Source: Salinimicrobium flavum | GTDB lineage: Bacteria > Bacteroidota > Bacteroidia > Flavobacteriales > Flavobacteriaceae | NCBI RefSeq assembly: GCF_042684505.1 | Contig: NZ_JBHULT010000006.1 | Span: 62,001-126,000, forward strand | Direction: 5' to 3' | Length of the DNA: 64,000 bases | Shown here: one piece after another, positions 9,159 through 17,869 of the stretch | Layout: each line of letters starts with the position of its first letter | Position numbering within the stretch: position 1 is the first letter of the stretch | Notes under the pieces: model-generated | What the model saw: only the letters and a program-made list of their open reading frames with translations | What the model was told of the DNA's origin: nothing | Database searches by the model: none | Translations under genes and position numbers: made by a program

Positions 9159-9886
9159 TGACTGATATTAAATTCGAGAATGTAATTTAAGCCCTCCAAC
9201 AAGAAATTGGAGTTGGCAAATATGCTATTTTTTAAGTTTATAGACAAAAAATGTGCGTCTCCACCTGTAATAATTGTCACCATTTTATCATATTGAGCGG
9301 CATATTCTTCTATTACCCCGTCAATTTCTTTTAGAATGCCGTAAACCACTCCCGAATTAATTGAGGTAATGGTACTATTTCCCGTCAATTTAAGATCTTT
9401 TTGCAGTTCAACCAAAGGGAGGTTCGCTGTGAATGCATTCAGTGCCCTGAACCTCATATGCAAACCGGGGGAAATTGCCCCTCCCAGGTACTGGTTTTCT
9501 TTGTTCTTAAAGTCATAAGTGATACAGGTACCGGCATCAATCACCAGTACGTTCCGGTCCCGGTACATTTTAGAAGCGGCCGCAGCCAGGGCAATGCGAT
9601 CGTTTCCAAGGGTTTGGGGGGTTGCATACAGGTTTTCAAACGGAAGTACAATTCCAGGGGAAAGCTCAAGTATCTTTGCGTTACGCTGCAGGTGGGAAGG
9701 CCAAAGGAAATTCGCCGGTGAAACTCTGGAAACGATCACCCCGGATATCCCGGGATGGGTTTGAGAAATCTCGCTCAGTTTTTTTTCGAGGTCCCTTTTC
9801 TCCACTATTATTTTCCCGATAAGTTCAGCACCCTGAAAAACAGCAAGTTTAACAAGAGTATTTCCTACATCGATGATCAGGTTCAT
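9155..9886 (-). CDS. coaX: Type III pantothenate kinase
   Basis: First step of coenzyme A synthesis, pantothenate to 4'-phosphopantothenate. 243 residues from the ATG at 9886; an upstream in-frame start (9922) would add 12 atypical residues before MNLIIDVGNTLVKLAVF, the conserved ASKHA phosphate-1 motif. Other signatures: TPQTLGNDRIALAAAA (family TLGxDR), DAGTCITYDF with the catalytic Asp, GGAISPGLHMRFRAL and VTIITGGDAHFLS. CoaX enzymes act as dimers and need a monovalent cation. The gene overlaps the outer-membrane protein gene by ATGA and probably heads the operon. Confidence 0.95.
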   Translation of the reverse strand: MNLIIDVGNTLVKLAVFQGAELIGKIIVEKRDLEKKLSEISQTHPGISGVIVSRVSPANFLWPSHLQRNAKILELSPGIVLPFENLYATPQTLGNDRIALAAAASKMYRDRNVLVIDAGTCITYDFKNKENQYLGGAISPGLHMRFRALNAFTANLPLVELQKDLKLTGNSTITSINSGVVYGILKEIDGVIEEYAAQYDKMVTIITGGDAHFLSINLKNSIFANSNFLLEGLNYILEFNISQ

Positions 9887-9938
9887 AGGCACGGGCTTGA
9901 AAAAGCTAAAATACGAAAGCATTTTTTTTAAAATTCCC

Positions 9939-9969
9939 TTGGGAGATATTAAATTTGAATCTATATTTG
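9939..9969 (+). promoter_or_regulatory. Bacteroidota-type promoter for tRNA-Phe
   Basis: TTG at 9939-9941 (-33) and TATATTTG at 9962-9969 (exact match to TAnnTTTG), separated by 20 bases. It lies about 40 bases before the mature tRNA 5' end. Confidence 0.75.
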
Positions 9970-10009
9970 CACCCGCTTACTGTAACAAGGTAAGCTTGCT
10001 TTAAGTACT

Positions 10010-10085
10010 GGTGCCTTAGCTCAGTTGGTAGAGCAAAGGACTGAAAATCCTTGTGTCCCTGGTTCGATTCCTGGAGGCACCACCA
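10010..10085 (+). tRNA. tRNA-Phe (GAA)
   Basis: Cloverleaf is complete: acceptor GGTGCCT pairs with AGGCACC, D arm GCTC/GAGC, anticodon stem AAGGA/TCCTT with loop CTGAAAA (anticodon GAA), T arm CCTGG/CCTGG around TTCGATT, discriminator A. CCA is present at 10083-10085. A strong terminator follows directly. The 3' part and terminator are repeated just downstream. Confidence 0.96.
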
Positions 10086-10094
10086 TCAAAGCAG

Positions 10095-10127
10095 AAGCCC
10101 CTTCTTGAAAAAGAGGGGGCTTTTTTA
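10095..10127 (+). terminator. Terminator of tRNA-Phe (copy 1)
   Basis: AAGCCCC pairs with GGGGGCTT, with extra pairing in CTTCTT/AAGAGG, followed by TTTTTT. It starts about 10 bases after the tRNA. Confidence 0.8.
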
Positions 10128-10221
10128 TTTAACCACATCAGAAACAGAATTTCAGAAGAGAGTTTTTGGTGTCCCCTGGTTCCCCCGATGCTTCGGGGCT
10201 GGAGGCACCACCATCAAAGCA

Positions 10222-10254
10222 GAAGCCCCTTCTTGAAAAAGAGGGGGCTTTTTT
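10222..10254 (+). terminator. Duplicated terminator (copy 2)
   Basis: Same hairpin and T run as the tRNA-Phe terminator, carried along in the 128-base tandem duplication. Confidence 0.75.
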
Positions 10255-10419
10255 ATTTAACCACATCAGGAATAGAATTTCAGAAGAGAGTTTTTTGGGA
10301 TCATGACCAAATGTTTTGGATTAGGCAAATATTGTTGTTAATCTAAACAGGAAGAATTCAATGTTTTTACTCCTCTAACCTGACTCCTAAAAGCCTTTAT
10401 TTTTCATTACCTTTCTAGT

Positions 10420-10704
10420 ATGCATTTCCTTTACATCATGTATAGTCCAACTGCCGATAAATATTTTGCGGGTGAAACGAATAATGTCCCTGAGAGAATT
10501 GAATCGCATAATAGCAATAAAAACTTAAAAGCCTTTACGGGAGCTGCTTCCGACTGGGAACTTAAGTTGATCTTTAACTGTAATTCCAGGGAAGAAGCAG
10601 TGTACCTACAGAAGTCTATTAATACCAAGAAAAGCAGGAAATTTGTTGAAAAGGTAATAGATCATCCTGAATTGCTCAAAGACCTACTCAGGGGTTTTAA
10701 ATAA
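10420..10704 (+). CDS. GIY-YIG-fold protein with altered active site
   Basis: 94 residues. The fold is recognisable: FLYIMYS (GIY strand), KYFAGET (YIG strand), an Arg in NNVPERIESHN, and the helix ending NTKKSRKFVEKVI. In typical small GIY-YIG proteins the helix carries a metal-binding Glu (pattern RExxIKxxKSR); here the aligned residue is Gln (VYLQKSINTKKSR). The first Tyr of YIG is also Phe-Ala. A nuclease role is therefore doubtful, and it may only bind nucleic acid. It stands alone between the duplicated tRNA segment and a convergent gene. Confidence 0.8.
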   Translation: MHFLYIMYSPTADKYFAGETNNVPERIESHNSNKNLKAFTGAASDWELKLIFNCNSREEAVYLQKSINTKKSRKFVEKVIDHPELLKDLLRGFK

Positions 10705-10742
10705 CCTTCCTGCATCCCGTTTAATACCTCAAGATACACGAT

Positions 10743-13700
10743 TTACAGGTCGAACATCACTCCAAAAGAGAACCTAAGGCCTTCCCCCCCGGTGAAAAAG
10801 TTGAATTTTCCGCTCACCGTTTCCGCACTGCTCACCCAAAATCCGCCTCCATAGCTGTCATGCCATTTATCGCTGTTCTCATTTTCTATCCACACCCGGC
10901 CTACATCATATCCTCCAAAGATCCCAATCTGGAAGGGAAGAAATCCTGTAGTGAACTTTTCAAAACTGTACCTGAGATCTGCACCGGCAGCAAAGGCTTC
11001 CTTTCCTGCAAATCGCTGGTGGCGGAATCCTCTTAATCCATTATCCCCACCCAGGGTTGCTGCGTGGTAAAACCGGAAATCATCCTGAAGATTGATCTCT
11101 GCCAGGGCACGGGAATTCAAAACCCATTTTCTGTTCCTGGTAAGGGCATGGTAAAATTCCACCGAAGGTTTTATATAAATAAAGGCGTTATGAGTATCCT
11201 GTACATCCATTTTTCCTCCAAGAGCAACCTCGAAATCCATCCCTTTAGTGGGGTTTAATACATCATCAAAACTCTCATAACCATAATTTCCCTCAAGGCC
11301 GATGTAGTATTTTCTTTCGAAAAATTCATCTTCTACAGCAAATTCCTCAGACAGATATCTGCCTTCGGTATCCTCAACCTCTACACCTTCAAAATTCACC
11401 GCATATTTAAAAAAACTTCCGTAAGGACTGTCTTTTATGATGCCTAACTCTACCCCAAGCCTGCTTATCCTTATGCGGTTATAATCTTTTGTTAGATCAT
11501 CATCATAATTGACTGTCTCATTACCCAAACCAAAAAAATTGAGGGTATTTTTAGGACTGGAATAATAAGCCCCTACTCCAAGATTATACCTGCTAAAAGA
11601 ATTCGCAAATTCCCCTTCATATGCCACCTCAAATCCCTGGGTTGCAAAAAAATATCCCGCACTAAATTTATGTCTTGCGGTAAATGGGTTTGTAATTAGT
11701 TTATTGATTGTATAGGCAGAGTGGACTCCCAGGATAACACCATCATCTGGATTATAACCTATTGAAGGTAAAATGCTGTTACTGTTAGATTTCTTACGGT
11801 CTTTATCAAACAGGTTCACTTCATAATTATCTGTAAAGGTGATCCTGGCCCCTTTATTCTTTTCTATCGTATTAGGTTTAGACTTGTGATCATATACCTT
11901 GATCTTTTTTCCGTTTTCAATATGGTATACATCATTGTTCTGACCTCCTATGATCCTAACCAGAATTTCATCATTCCCTTTTCCATCGACAAAGAATTGA
12001 TCGTCATCATCTAGACCATATATCCAGATCTCCTCGGTCTCATCGGCGTAATAAATCTTTTCGCTTATTACATCATCCCGTTCCCCGTCTTTATTACGGG
12101 ATAATGTCACCTTTGTCTTCCCCTCCCCCATACGGGTGACATCGATAAAATCATCCTTATCTGTACCGGTTATAATTGCCAGTTTTGCAAGAACCTCATA
12201 ATACCTCATGGAGATATCCACCATTTTTGCACGTCTTGCCCTAACTTTTTCTTTCAACTCTTCTGTCTCCTGCCCCTGTACTTCTTCGGGTAAGCGCGCG
12301 AAAGCTTCATCAATCACCTCATCTGTAATTCTTGACTGAAGAAATTCTGCCTGTTCTTTCCATGTCTCTTTACCTGAATTTTGCAACAAAGCCCTGTCTT
12401 GTGCCGTAGCCGATTTATTGAACCATTCTATATCATCAATGTCTTCATCATATTGACCAAACTGGTTGGTGAAGCCAACCAACTTCCGAAGGGTATTGAA
12501 AAGGCTACCATCAAAATTTGAAAATACCTGATCCCGGTCCCGCGGAATTGGTAAAAAAGTGCGATTGTCATCCTCATCTTCTATTTCTGCCCAGCGCCAC
12601 TGGTCACTATGCCTGTCCCAATCCCCGATTAACATATCAAAGAGCCTGGATCTAACATAGGCGGCTTCATCTAAACTGTATTTCTCATCCCTTCGAAGTC
12701 GCTCGAACATGCCTTCTGTACTCTCGAGATCATGATTGGGATTACCAAAACTGTCATACCCCAGCCAGTTTTCCTCTGGTCGCTCTTCCACCATATAAAG
12801 TGCCCCTCCATGATTGAAATTATAATCTCCCAGTTTGGGTTGTTTGGGCAGATAAAAGAGTTGAGGATTGGTATAAAGAACGTCTGCAGCCTCTGCAAGA
12901 ACAGGAACCGCCAGAAAACCGTACGGATGGGAACCGGTGTAGAAATCCTCCAGCAGTTTTTCTGCAAGGGTATTCTTGAAATCTTCTGAGATTGGTTCAT
13001 CCTTAAAACCTACTGCCTGGATGAACTGTACCGCATCCTTCCTCAGCATCCTGAAATTATATTCCCTGTCCAGACTGTCTTTTACTCTTAAAGAAGTGGT
13101 TTGGTGCCCTCCACCCTCGCGCATTGGTTCAAGACCTCCGTACAAAGTGTCGAGCAGGGCCACCCGTGCTTCGATTTTCCGGCTGTATAGCTCCCTGTAC
13201 TTGTCTCCCCAAATAGACTTGTAAAGATCACTCTTTTGAGTCTCCTCGGGCTTATATACCGAAGCCTCTACTGTTTCAGGAAATTCCTGCGGAAGTGACT
13301 CCACATCAAATTTATCAGGCTGCCCAAAAACCTCTTTTTGGTACAGCAACTCCGGCTTACTGCCTTTACTTCCATAGAAACTAACCCGCGATGAGCCGTC
13401 TTTAAAGACATCAAATACAGCAAATCCTTGTCCTGTATAGGCAAAAAGTCCGTCAGTACCTTTTTCTGCATAGGCAGTGGTGGAACCTGCACCCGAAATT
13501 ATTTGTTTTATATGTTCATTTTCCACGTACTGCAGAGAGTGATCGTGGCCCGAAGCAAATACGACGTTACCCCACTTATCGGCGATAGTCCTCAACCTGC
13601 TCACCATTTCACTGTAGCGCTCGTTTTGAAGGTCTTGTTTAGAAATGCCGCCACTGGCTCTAACGAAATTTACCACAGAACCAATTACCGGAGCCGGGAT

Positions 13701-14459
13701 CCTCTTATGCGCCGGATCGAGGTACATGCTAAGACCTGATTTTCCTCCAAAGATCCCGTTGGAATTGAGTGGATGATGCATGGCAAACACCGTTGTCTTG
13801 TTCTGGTTCTTTTTAAGTTCGGTCTCAACCTCCAGGAACATTGCTTCCCGGGTCTTTATTTCAGGACAGTCATCATTGACAGTGGGATGGTCATCCCAGT
13901 GTTCCAGGTACCACTGCGAGTCGAGGATAATCAGGTGAGTGTCATCTGAAATATCCACGAATTGCAGGGGACATCCCGGTTTAGGAAAATATACTTCCTC
14001 ACTGCCCAACATTTGTTCCAGGTATTCCTGTTGCCTTTGCAGGCCGTCAATTCCTTCCTTTTGCCAATCATGATTTCCGGGAAGAAAAACAACCTGTCCC
14101 TTAAAATTCTCAACAGCATCCAGCTGTGCATCGAGGAGATATTCCCTGCTTTCTCTTTTATCATCCTCTTTGGAAACCATGCCTCCGGGATAAAGGTTAT
14201 CCCCCAGAAAGACCACAAAATCTTCAGAAGTATTTACAGAACCAAGATAAGTTTTCAAGGCCTGTAGTGCGTCAGAACTACCGCCGGGTTGGGAATATCC
14301 CGCGTCTCCGATCAGGTAAAAAGAGGTGATTTTTTCTTTATTTCCCGTGTAATTTTCAGCTGGTTCATTTTGCGATTTTTCGAAGGTGGGTTCTCCTGTT
14401 GCGCAACCCATTAGCAGGGTAAGAAACATCCAGAATAGAAGAGGGCTTTTTTTTGTCAT
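10743..14459 (-). CDS. Surface lipoprotein fusing metallophosphoesterase, kinase-like segment and BamA/TamA-type barrel
   Basis: 1238 residues. A lipoprotein signal ends LTLLMGC (Cys19). Residues about 45-320 are a calcineurin-like phosphoesterase with all metal motifs: YLIGDAGY, LGDNLYPGG, PGNHDW, MHHPLNS and SGHDHSLQ. A middle region near residues 610-650 has LIGDWDRHSDQWRW then PRDRDQVF, which resembles the catalytic DRH and metal-binding motifs of HipA/Fam20-type atypical kinases. Near residue 800 an acidic stretch, IYGLDDDDQFFVDGKGNDE, looks like Ca-binding repeats. From about residue 870 the protein is beta-barrel strands of the surface-antigen (D15) type, ending FSFGVMFDL with a terminal aromatic-hydrophobic pattern. 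Seen: the motifs. Inferred: the barrel anchors a phosphoesterase, and perhaps a kinase-like fold, at the outer membrane. Confidence 0.88.
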   Translation of the reverse strand: MTKKSPLLFWMFLTLLMGCATGEPTFEKSQNEPAENYTGNKEKITSFYLIGDAGYSQPGGSSDALQALKTYLGSVNTSEDFVVFLGDNLYPGGMVSKEDDKRESREYLLDAQLDAVENFKGQVVFLPGNHDWQKEGIDGLQRQQEYLEQMLGSEEVYFPKPGCPLQFVDISDDTHLIILDSQWYLEHWDDHPTVNDDCPEIKTREAMFLEVETELKKNQNKTTVFAMHHPLNSNGIFGGKSGLSMYLDPAHKRIPAPVIGSVVNFVRASGGISKQDLQNERYSEMVSRLRTIADKWGNVVFASGHDHSLQYVENEHIKQIISGAGSTTAYAEKGTDGLFAYTGQGFAVFDVFKDGSSRVSFYGSKGSKPELLYQKEVFGQPDKFDVESLPQEFPETVEASVYKPEETQKSDLYKSIWGDKYRELYSRKIEARVALLDTLYGGLEPMREGGGHQTTSLRVKDSLDREYNFRMLRKDAVQFIQAVGFKDEPISEDFKNTLAEKLLEDFYTGSHPYGFLAVPVLAEAADVLYTNPQLFYLPKQPKLGDYNFNHGGALYMVEERPEENWLGYDSFGNPNHDLESTEGMFERLRRDEKYSLDEAAYVRSRLFDMLIGDWDRHSDQWRWAEIEDEDDNRTFLPIPRDRDQVFSNFDGSLFNTLRKLVGFTNQFGQYDEDIDDIEWFNKSATAQDRALLQNSGKETWKEQAEFLQSRITDEVIDEAFARLPEEVQGQETEELKEKVRARRAKMVDISMRYYEVLAKLAIITGTDKDDFIDVTRMGEGKTKVTLSRNKDGERDDVISEKIYYADETEEIWIYGLDDDDQFFVDGKGNDEILVRIIGGQNNDVYHIENGKKIKVYDHKSKPNTIEKNKGARITFTDNYEVNLFDKDRKKSNSNSILPSIGYNPDDGVILGVHSAYTINKLITNPFTARHKFSAGYFFATQGFEVAYEGEFANSFSRYNLGVGAYYSSPKNTLNFFGLGNETVNYDDDLTKDYNRIRISRLGVELGIIKDSPYGSFFKYAVNFEGVEVEDTEGRYLSEEFAVEDEFFERKYYIGLEGNYGYESFDDVLNPTKGMDFEVALGGKMDVQDTHNAFIYIKPSVEFYHALTRNRKWVLNSRALAEINLQDDFRFYHAATLGGDNGLRGFRHQRFAGKEAFAAGADLRYSFEKFTTGFLPFQIGIFGGYDVGRVWIENENSDKWHDSYGGGFWVSSAETVSGKFNFFTGGEGLRFSFGVMFDL

Positions 14460-14802
14460 TACTTTTCAAAAAACGGTGATAGAAAATAAAAATATCAAAC
14501 AAATTTTCTAATATTCTCAATTTCCTGTTAAACCACCATCTGCCAATGACCATGGATACGGGGCTTTTACCTAAGTTTCTCTCCCATTTTTAAAGACAAC
14601 TTGTTTCAAGTAATTAAAAACCAGCTACATAAAAACATTGATGAATATTCTTTCATACTATGGAAAATAGGTTCAAAAGAGTTACTACTTTAAAGACAGG
14701 AGCCTTTTTTTAAATAAATGACTAAATTTATTTTCCAGAATCCTCATTAAAAAAGGGAGTTTAAATTAAATTCAGAACTGCCTAAAGGATGAATTTAAGC
14801 TG
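14460..14802. other. AT-rich intergenic region without a recognised gene
   Basis: 343 bases between the 5' end of the phosphoesterase fusion and the 3' end of the frameshifted gene, both minus strand. It should hold the promoter of the fusion gene. I see no tRNA, convincing hairpin terminator or small coding gene. Confidence 0.6.
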
Positions 14803-15275
14803 TTATTTATCTTCGGTCCCGTGAAAGAAAAATACCACTCCTGCCATTGCTGCTGCTGCAGCCGTCTTAAGCACAAAATTTTTGCAGTTGTACTTCCATT
14901 CTGATCTAAGGCCTTTTTCAGCAAATATATTAGGAATGTGACCTTTCTTAAGGTCATCTATTATTCCTTCAACTACGCCATGCGATCGGCCAATATTAGT
15001 GGCAGCCAGTGTGCATAAGTACTTCCACTGTATTTAAAGGCTTCCCTTCTTATCATTCCACTAAGTCCCGAAGGTGGAACCGAAGTGCCAAAAACTGCAG
15101 TAATGTTTGGCCTTTCTATTAAATACAGTACTTCTATATTTACAGGTTGCTGTTCAGTACGCTCCCAGGAATAACCTTCGACCTCCTCATCTGTTCTTTT
15201 CTTTATAGGGAAAAGATCCCGGAATAAATCCGGGATCTCAAGTGATGGTTGTATCGGAAGAATTGTTTTATCCAC
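14803..15275 (-). pseudogene. Conserved protein of unknown function, split by a one-base frameshift
   Basis: The 5' part (GTG at 15275, 100 codons) contains SWERTEQQPVNIEVLYLIER, TSVPPSGLSGMIRREAFKYS and AHWLPLILADRM, then stops at TAG 14973-14975. Removing two bases, or adding one, at 14977-14978 moves into a frame reading VVEGIIDDLKKGHIPNIFAE, KGLRSEWKYNCKN and a hydrophobic C-terminal segment (LKTAAAAAMAGVVFFFHG), ending at TAA 14803. Together they give about 157 residues of one continuous-looking protein. The GTG start overlaps the upstream receptor's TAA, so it was translationally coupled. As I recall, intact homologues occur in Flavobacteriaceae; function unknown. A sequencing error is the alternative to a true pseudogene. 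Confidence 0.7.
15214..15238. repeat. Palindrome inside the 5' part of the frameshifted gene
   Basis: A 10-bp perfect stem, AGATCCCGGA / TCCGGGATCT, around the loop ATAAA. It encodes the peptide LEIPDLFRDLF in the minus-strand reading frame. It resembles the arm pair ATCCC...GGGATCTCA at 20956-20979. Confidence 0.65.
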
Positions 15276-17685
15276 CCGCCCTGTTCAATTCTTCCAGGTT
15301 TGTTGAGCGGGCATTCGCTTTAGATTTTGATCTGCTCAACCTGTACCGCAGGTTCACATTTATAGATCTTTCATCAAAATATTGATCGATATAAATAGTA
15401 TTGCCTAGAAAAGCAGCGTTAATATCCATTCGCTTACCTTCAAAAATATCTGTAGCACTTACAGTGACGTTCAACCGGTCATTTAAAAATGATTTTTTGA
15501 GTCCGGCATCAATCCACCACTGCTGGTCTATATTATACACTCCATACGCCACCGGTCCTCTAAGAGTTCCGTTAAGCTCTAAGCTGATATCCCATGGCAG
15601 GTTTATCTGGTGGTTGGTCTGGAAAAGGTAAAAGAAGTTGTCGTTGCTTACCTTTTGATCGTCAAGCGTCAGATCAAAATACTGCTGATTCAGCACAAGG
15701 TTGTTATTTGTATTCCAAAAAGAAGCCAGTTCAACAGGTGCAACCAATGTCGCGGTAAAGCTTCTCGAGTTATCCAGGTTTCTGGTCGTGAAATTTGTTT
15801 CACCGGTTTCACTGTTGGTTGTTGGCACCTCTGCACTAAAATCCTTGACATGATCATAGCTCAACAAAAGATTATATTTTTTAAAGAAGGTTTGAGAGAC
15901 TTTATAGCTGCTTGTGATCTCCGCTCTAAGGTCTGGGTTCCCCACCACATAACTATAAGGATCAAGATAGAATGCGACAGGATTGAAATAGCTGTAGTTG
16001 GGCCTGCTGATCCTTTTGCTGTAGGAGTAATTGAGTTTATAATTATCACTTACATTTTGTTCCAGCATGATGTTTGGAAAGAACTCCAGATAATCTCTAC
16101 TACCAACCTCGTCAAGCCGGGCGGAATTACCTTCACCGACCGTCTGTTCTGCCCTAAGCCCCACCTGTAAATTCCAGGTATCGCTTAACCTGTTACTGTA
16201 GTTCACATAAGCCGCATAGATCTCCTCTGTATATTTGAAGCTATCACTTTTCCCGGGATCATACACATTGTCCCCTTCCTGCAACTCATAAAAATCCAGT
16301 TTGCTTTTGGAAACCACTTTACTTGTTTTCACTCCCACTTCAAAGCCGGAACTTTCTGAAAGAGGTTTTGCAAAATCGATGTTCGCGGCGTAGATATCAA
16401 AATCTGAAAAACTTTGGCTATTAAGGAATTCTGTATCCTGTTCTCCAATTTGAGAATAATCATACCTATTGGTAAAATCTGAATATTCTTCCCTGTTCAG
16501 TCTCGCAAAATCAACATTTGCAGAGATCTTTGTTCCCAATGTATCCAGTTTCCCGGTGTAGTGAACATTGAACTGTGCATTTCTATAGGTCTGGTCCAGG
16601 CCATTCTCTGCGACTATATTCAAATATTCTTCGGAAGGATTTCCAAGAACACTTTTTGTGTTCCAGTCCATTCTCCTGTCACGGTACATGATGTTAGCCA
16701 TAGCACCTATGCTGTTCATTTCATCAATCTCATAATCTGTCCCCAGCTGGATCGAAGGGATAAAATCCTTTCTTTCCTGAAGGCCGGTTTGCTCATACCG
16801 GGTATATTCCACAGTTCCCGGAAAGGTCCTTATTGTATATTGATCTCTGTATACTCCACGCTCTGAAAGGTCAACGTTGACAAAAGAATTCCAGTCTCCG
16901 CTTTTATAACCAAGGTTAAGACCTCCGTTGAACAAGGTTTGATTTCTCATTTCCACTCCAGAGTAGATAGTGGCAGTGAATCCGCTCATGCTGTTCTTTT
17001 TCAGCTTAATGTTCAAAATTCCCGCAGCTCCTTCGGCATCATATTTTGCAGAAGGATTATTGATCACTTCGATCTCCTCAATATTTTCTGCCGGCATTCC
17101 GTCAAGCATGGCCTGCAGCTCTGATGGGGAAAGATAGCTCATTCTTCCATCGATCATAACCGCCACACCTTTTCTCCCGTTGATAGAAAAATTCCCACTC
17201 TGGTCAACAGACACGCCCGGAGCACGGCTAAGCATCTCGTAAGCCGTACTTCCTGCAGCAACAGCAGTTCCCTGCACCCTCATGACCATTTTACCGTTTT
17301 CGACTTTGACCCGGGGCCTCCAGGTTTTTATCATTACCTCATCCAGGGAAGTAACAGCTGTCTCCATGATCACAGTTCCGAAATTCTTTTTGAAATCGGG
17401 TGCAGAGATCCTGAAGGGGTCGGTAAAAGTAGATTGAAAACCTATGGCACTAAATCTTAGCAAATATTCCCCTTTTTGAGGAGTTTTCATTTCAAATCTT
17501 CCGTCTAACTCTGTAGTGGTTCCGGTCACCACGGTTGAATCGGGCAATTTGATGACCGCCACCGTGGCAAAAGGAATGGTCTCTTCCTTTTGATCCTGAA
17601 GGCTGCCGCTAAGGCTGCCTTCCTGGGACCAAAGAAAGGGACTTACTAAAAAGGCTAATCCAAATAAAAATTTTTGATACAACAT
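15268..17685 (-). CDS. TonB-dependent-receptor-like outer-membrane beta-barrel protein
   Basis: 805 residues with a signal peptide (QKFLFGLAFLVSPFLWSQ). Residues about 22-110 are a CarboxypepD_reg-like domain (GSLSGSLQDQKEETIPFATV). A plug region with YEMLSRAPGVSVDQSGNFSI and INNPSAKYDAEGAAGILNIK follows, then a barrel of the OMP_b-brl_3 type ending VNLRYRLSRSK. The class includes TonB-dependent receptors of unknown substrate. It lies divergent from the LytS/LytTR pair, with 184 bases between them, which may regulate it. The downstream frameshifted gene is coupled to it. Confidence 0.9.
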   Translation of the reverse strand: MLYQKFLFGLAFLVSPFLWSQEGSLSGSLQDQKEETIPFATVAVIKLPDSTVVTGTTTELDGRFEMKTPQKGEYLLRFSAIGFQSTFTDPFRISAPDFKKNFGTVIMETAVTSLDEVMIKTWRPRVKVENGKMVMRVQGTAVAAGSTAYEMLSRAPGVSVDQSGNFSINGRKGVAVMIDGRMSYLSPSELQAMLDGMPAENIEEIEVINNPSAKYDAEGAAGILNIKLKKNSMSGFTATIYSGVEMRNQTLFNGGLNLGYKSGDWNSFVNVDLSERGVYRDQYTIRTFPGTVEYTRYEQTGLQERKDFIPSIQLGTDYEIDEMNSIGAMANIMYRDRRMDWNTKSVLGNPSEEYLNIVAENGLDQTYRNAQFNVHYTGKLDTLGTKISANVDFARLNREEYSDFTNRYDYSQIGEQDTEFLNSQSFSDFDIYAANIDFAKPLSESSGFEVGVKTSKVVSKSKLDFYELQEGDNVYDPGKSDSFKYTEEIYAAYVNYSNRLSDTWNLQVGLRAEQTVGEGNSARLDEVGSRDYLEFFPNIMLEQNVSDNYKLNYSYSKRISRPNYSYFNPVAFYLDPYSYVVGNPDLRAEITSSYKVSQTFFKKYNLLLSYDHVKDFSAEVPTTNSETGETNFTTRNLDNSRSFTATLVAPVELASFWNTNNNLVLNQQYFDLTLDDQKVSNDNFFYLFQTNHQINLPWDISLELNGTLRGPVAYGVYNIDQQWWIDAGLKKSFLNDRLNVTVSATDIFEGKRMDINAAFLGNTIYIDQYFDERSINVNLRYRLSRSKSKANARSTNLEELNRAGG

Positions 17686-17869
17686 CGCTTTTGTTTTTTA
17701 ATTGATTTCTGAAGCAAATATGCTGTCAATCTGTGCCTTATAAAATCATATAATGAATCAAACCGGACAAAAGCACTATGAAATGGGATATAGACAGAAT
17801 GAAACGGAAAAGAATTCTGTCCTTTTTAAAGATCTTGGACTGAAGTCATGAACCATCAATTGATAGACA

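Larger units (their letters stand above)
10054..10298 (+). repeat. Tandem duplication of tRNA-Phe 3' half plus terminator
   Basis: The stretch 10071-10168 recurs almost identically at 10199-10298, a shift of 128 bases. Just before copy 2, GTGTCCCCTGGTTC (about 10169-10182) repeats the tRNA variable-loop/T-arm start. In copy 2 the T loop is replaced by the palindrome CCCCGATGCTTCGGGG (10183-10198). Copy 2 has no D arm, anticodon or 5' acceptor strand, so it is a tRNA fragment, not a gene. Confidence 0.85.

Noticed and set aside
10169..10217. Second tRNA gene
   Set aside because: It lacks the acceptor 5' strand, D arm and anticodon, and the T loop is disrupted by a palindrome.
10054..10298. 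Integrated element bounded by attL/attR at tRNA-Phe
   Set aside because: No integrase or cargo lies between the copies, which are 128 bases apart and include the terminator; tandem duplication explains it better.
15610..16170. A 186-codon plus-strand open frame
   Set aside because: Lies entirely antisense to the conserved barrel of the outer-membrane receptor; composition and lack of homology-like motifs make it a shadow.
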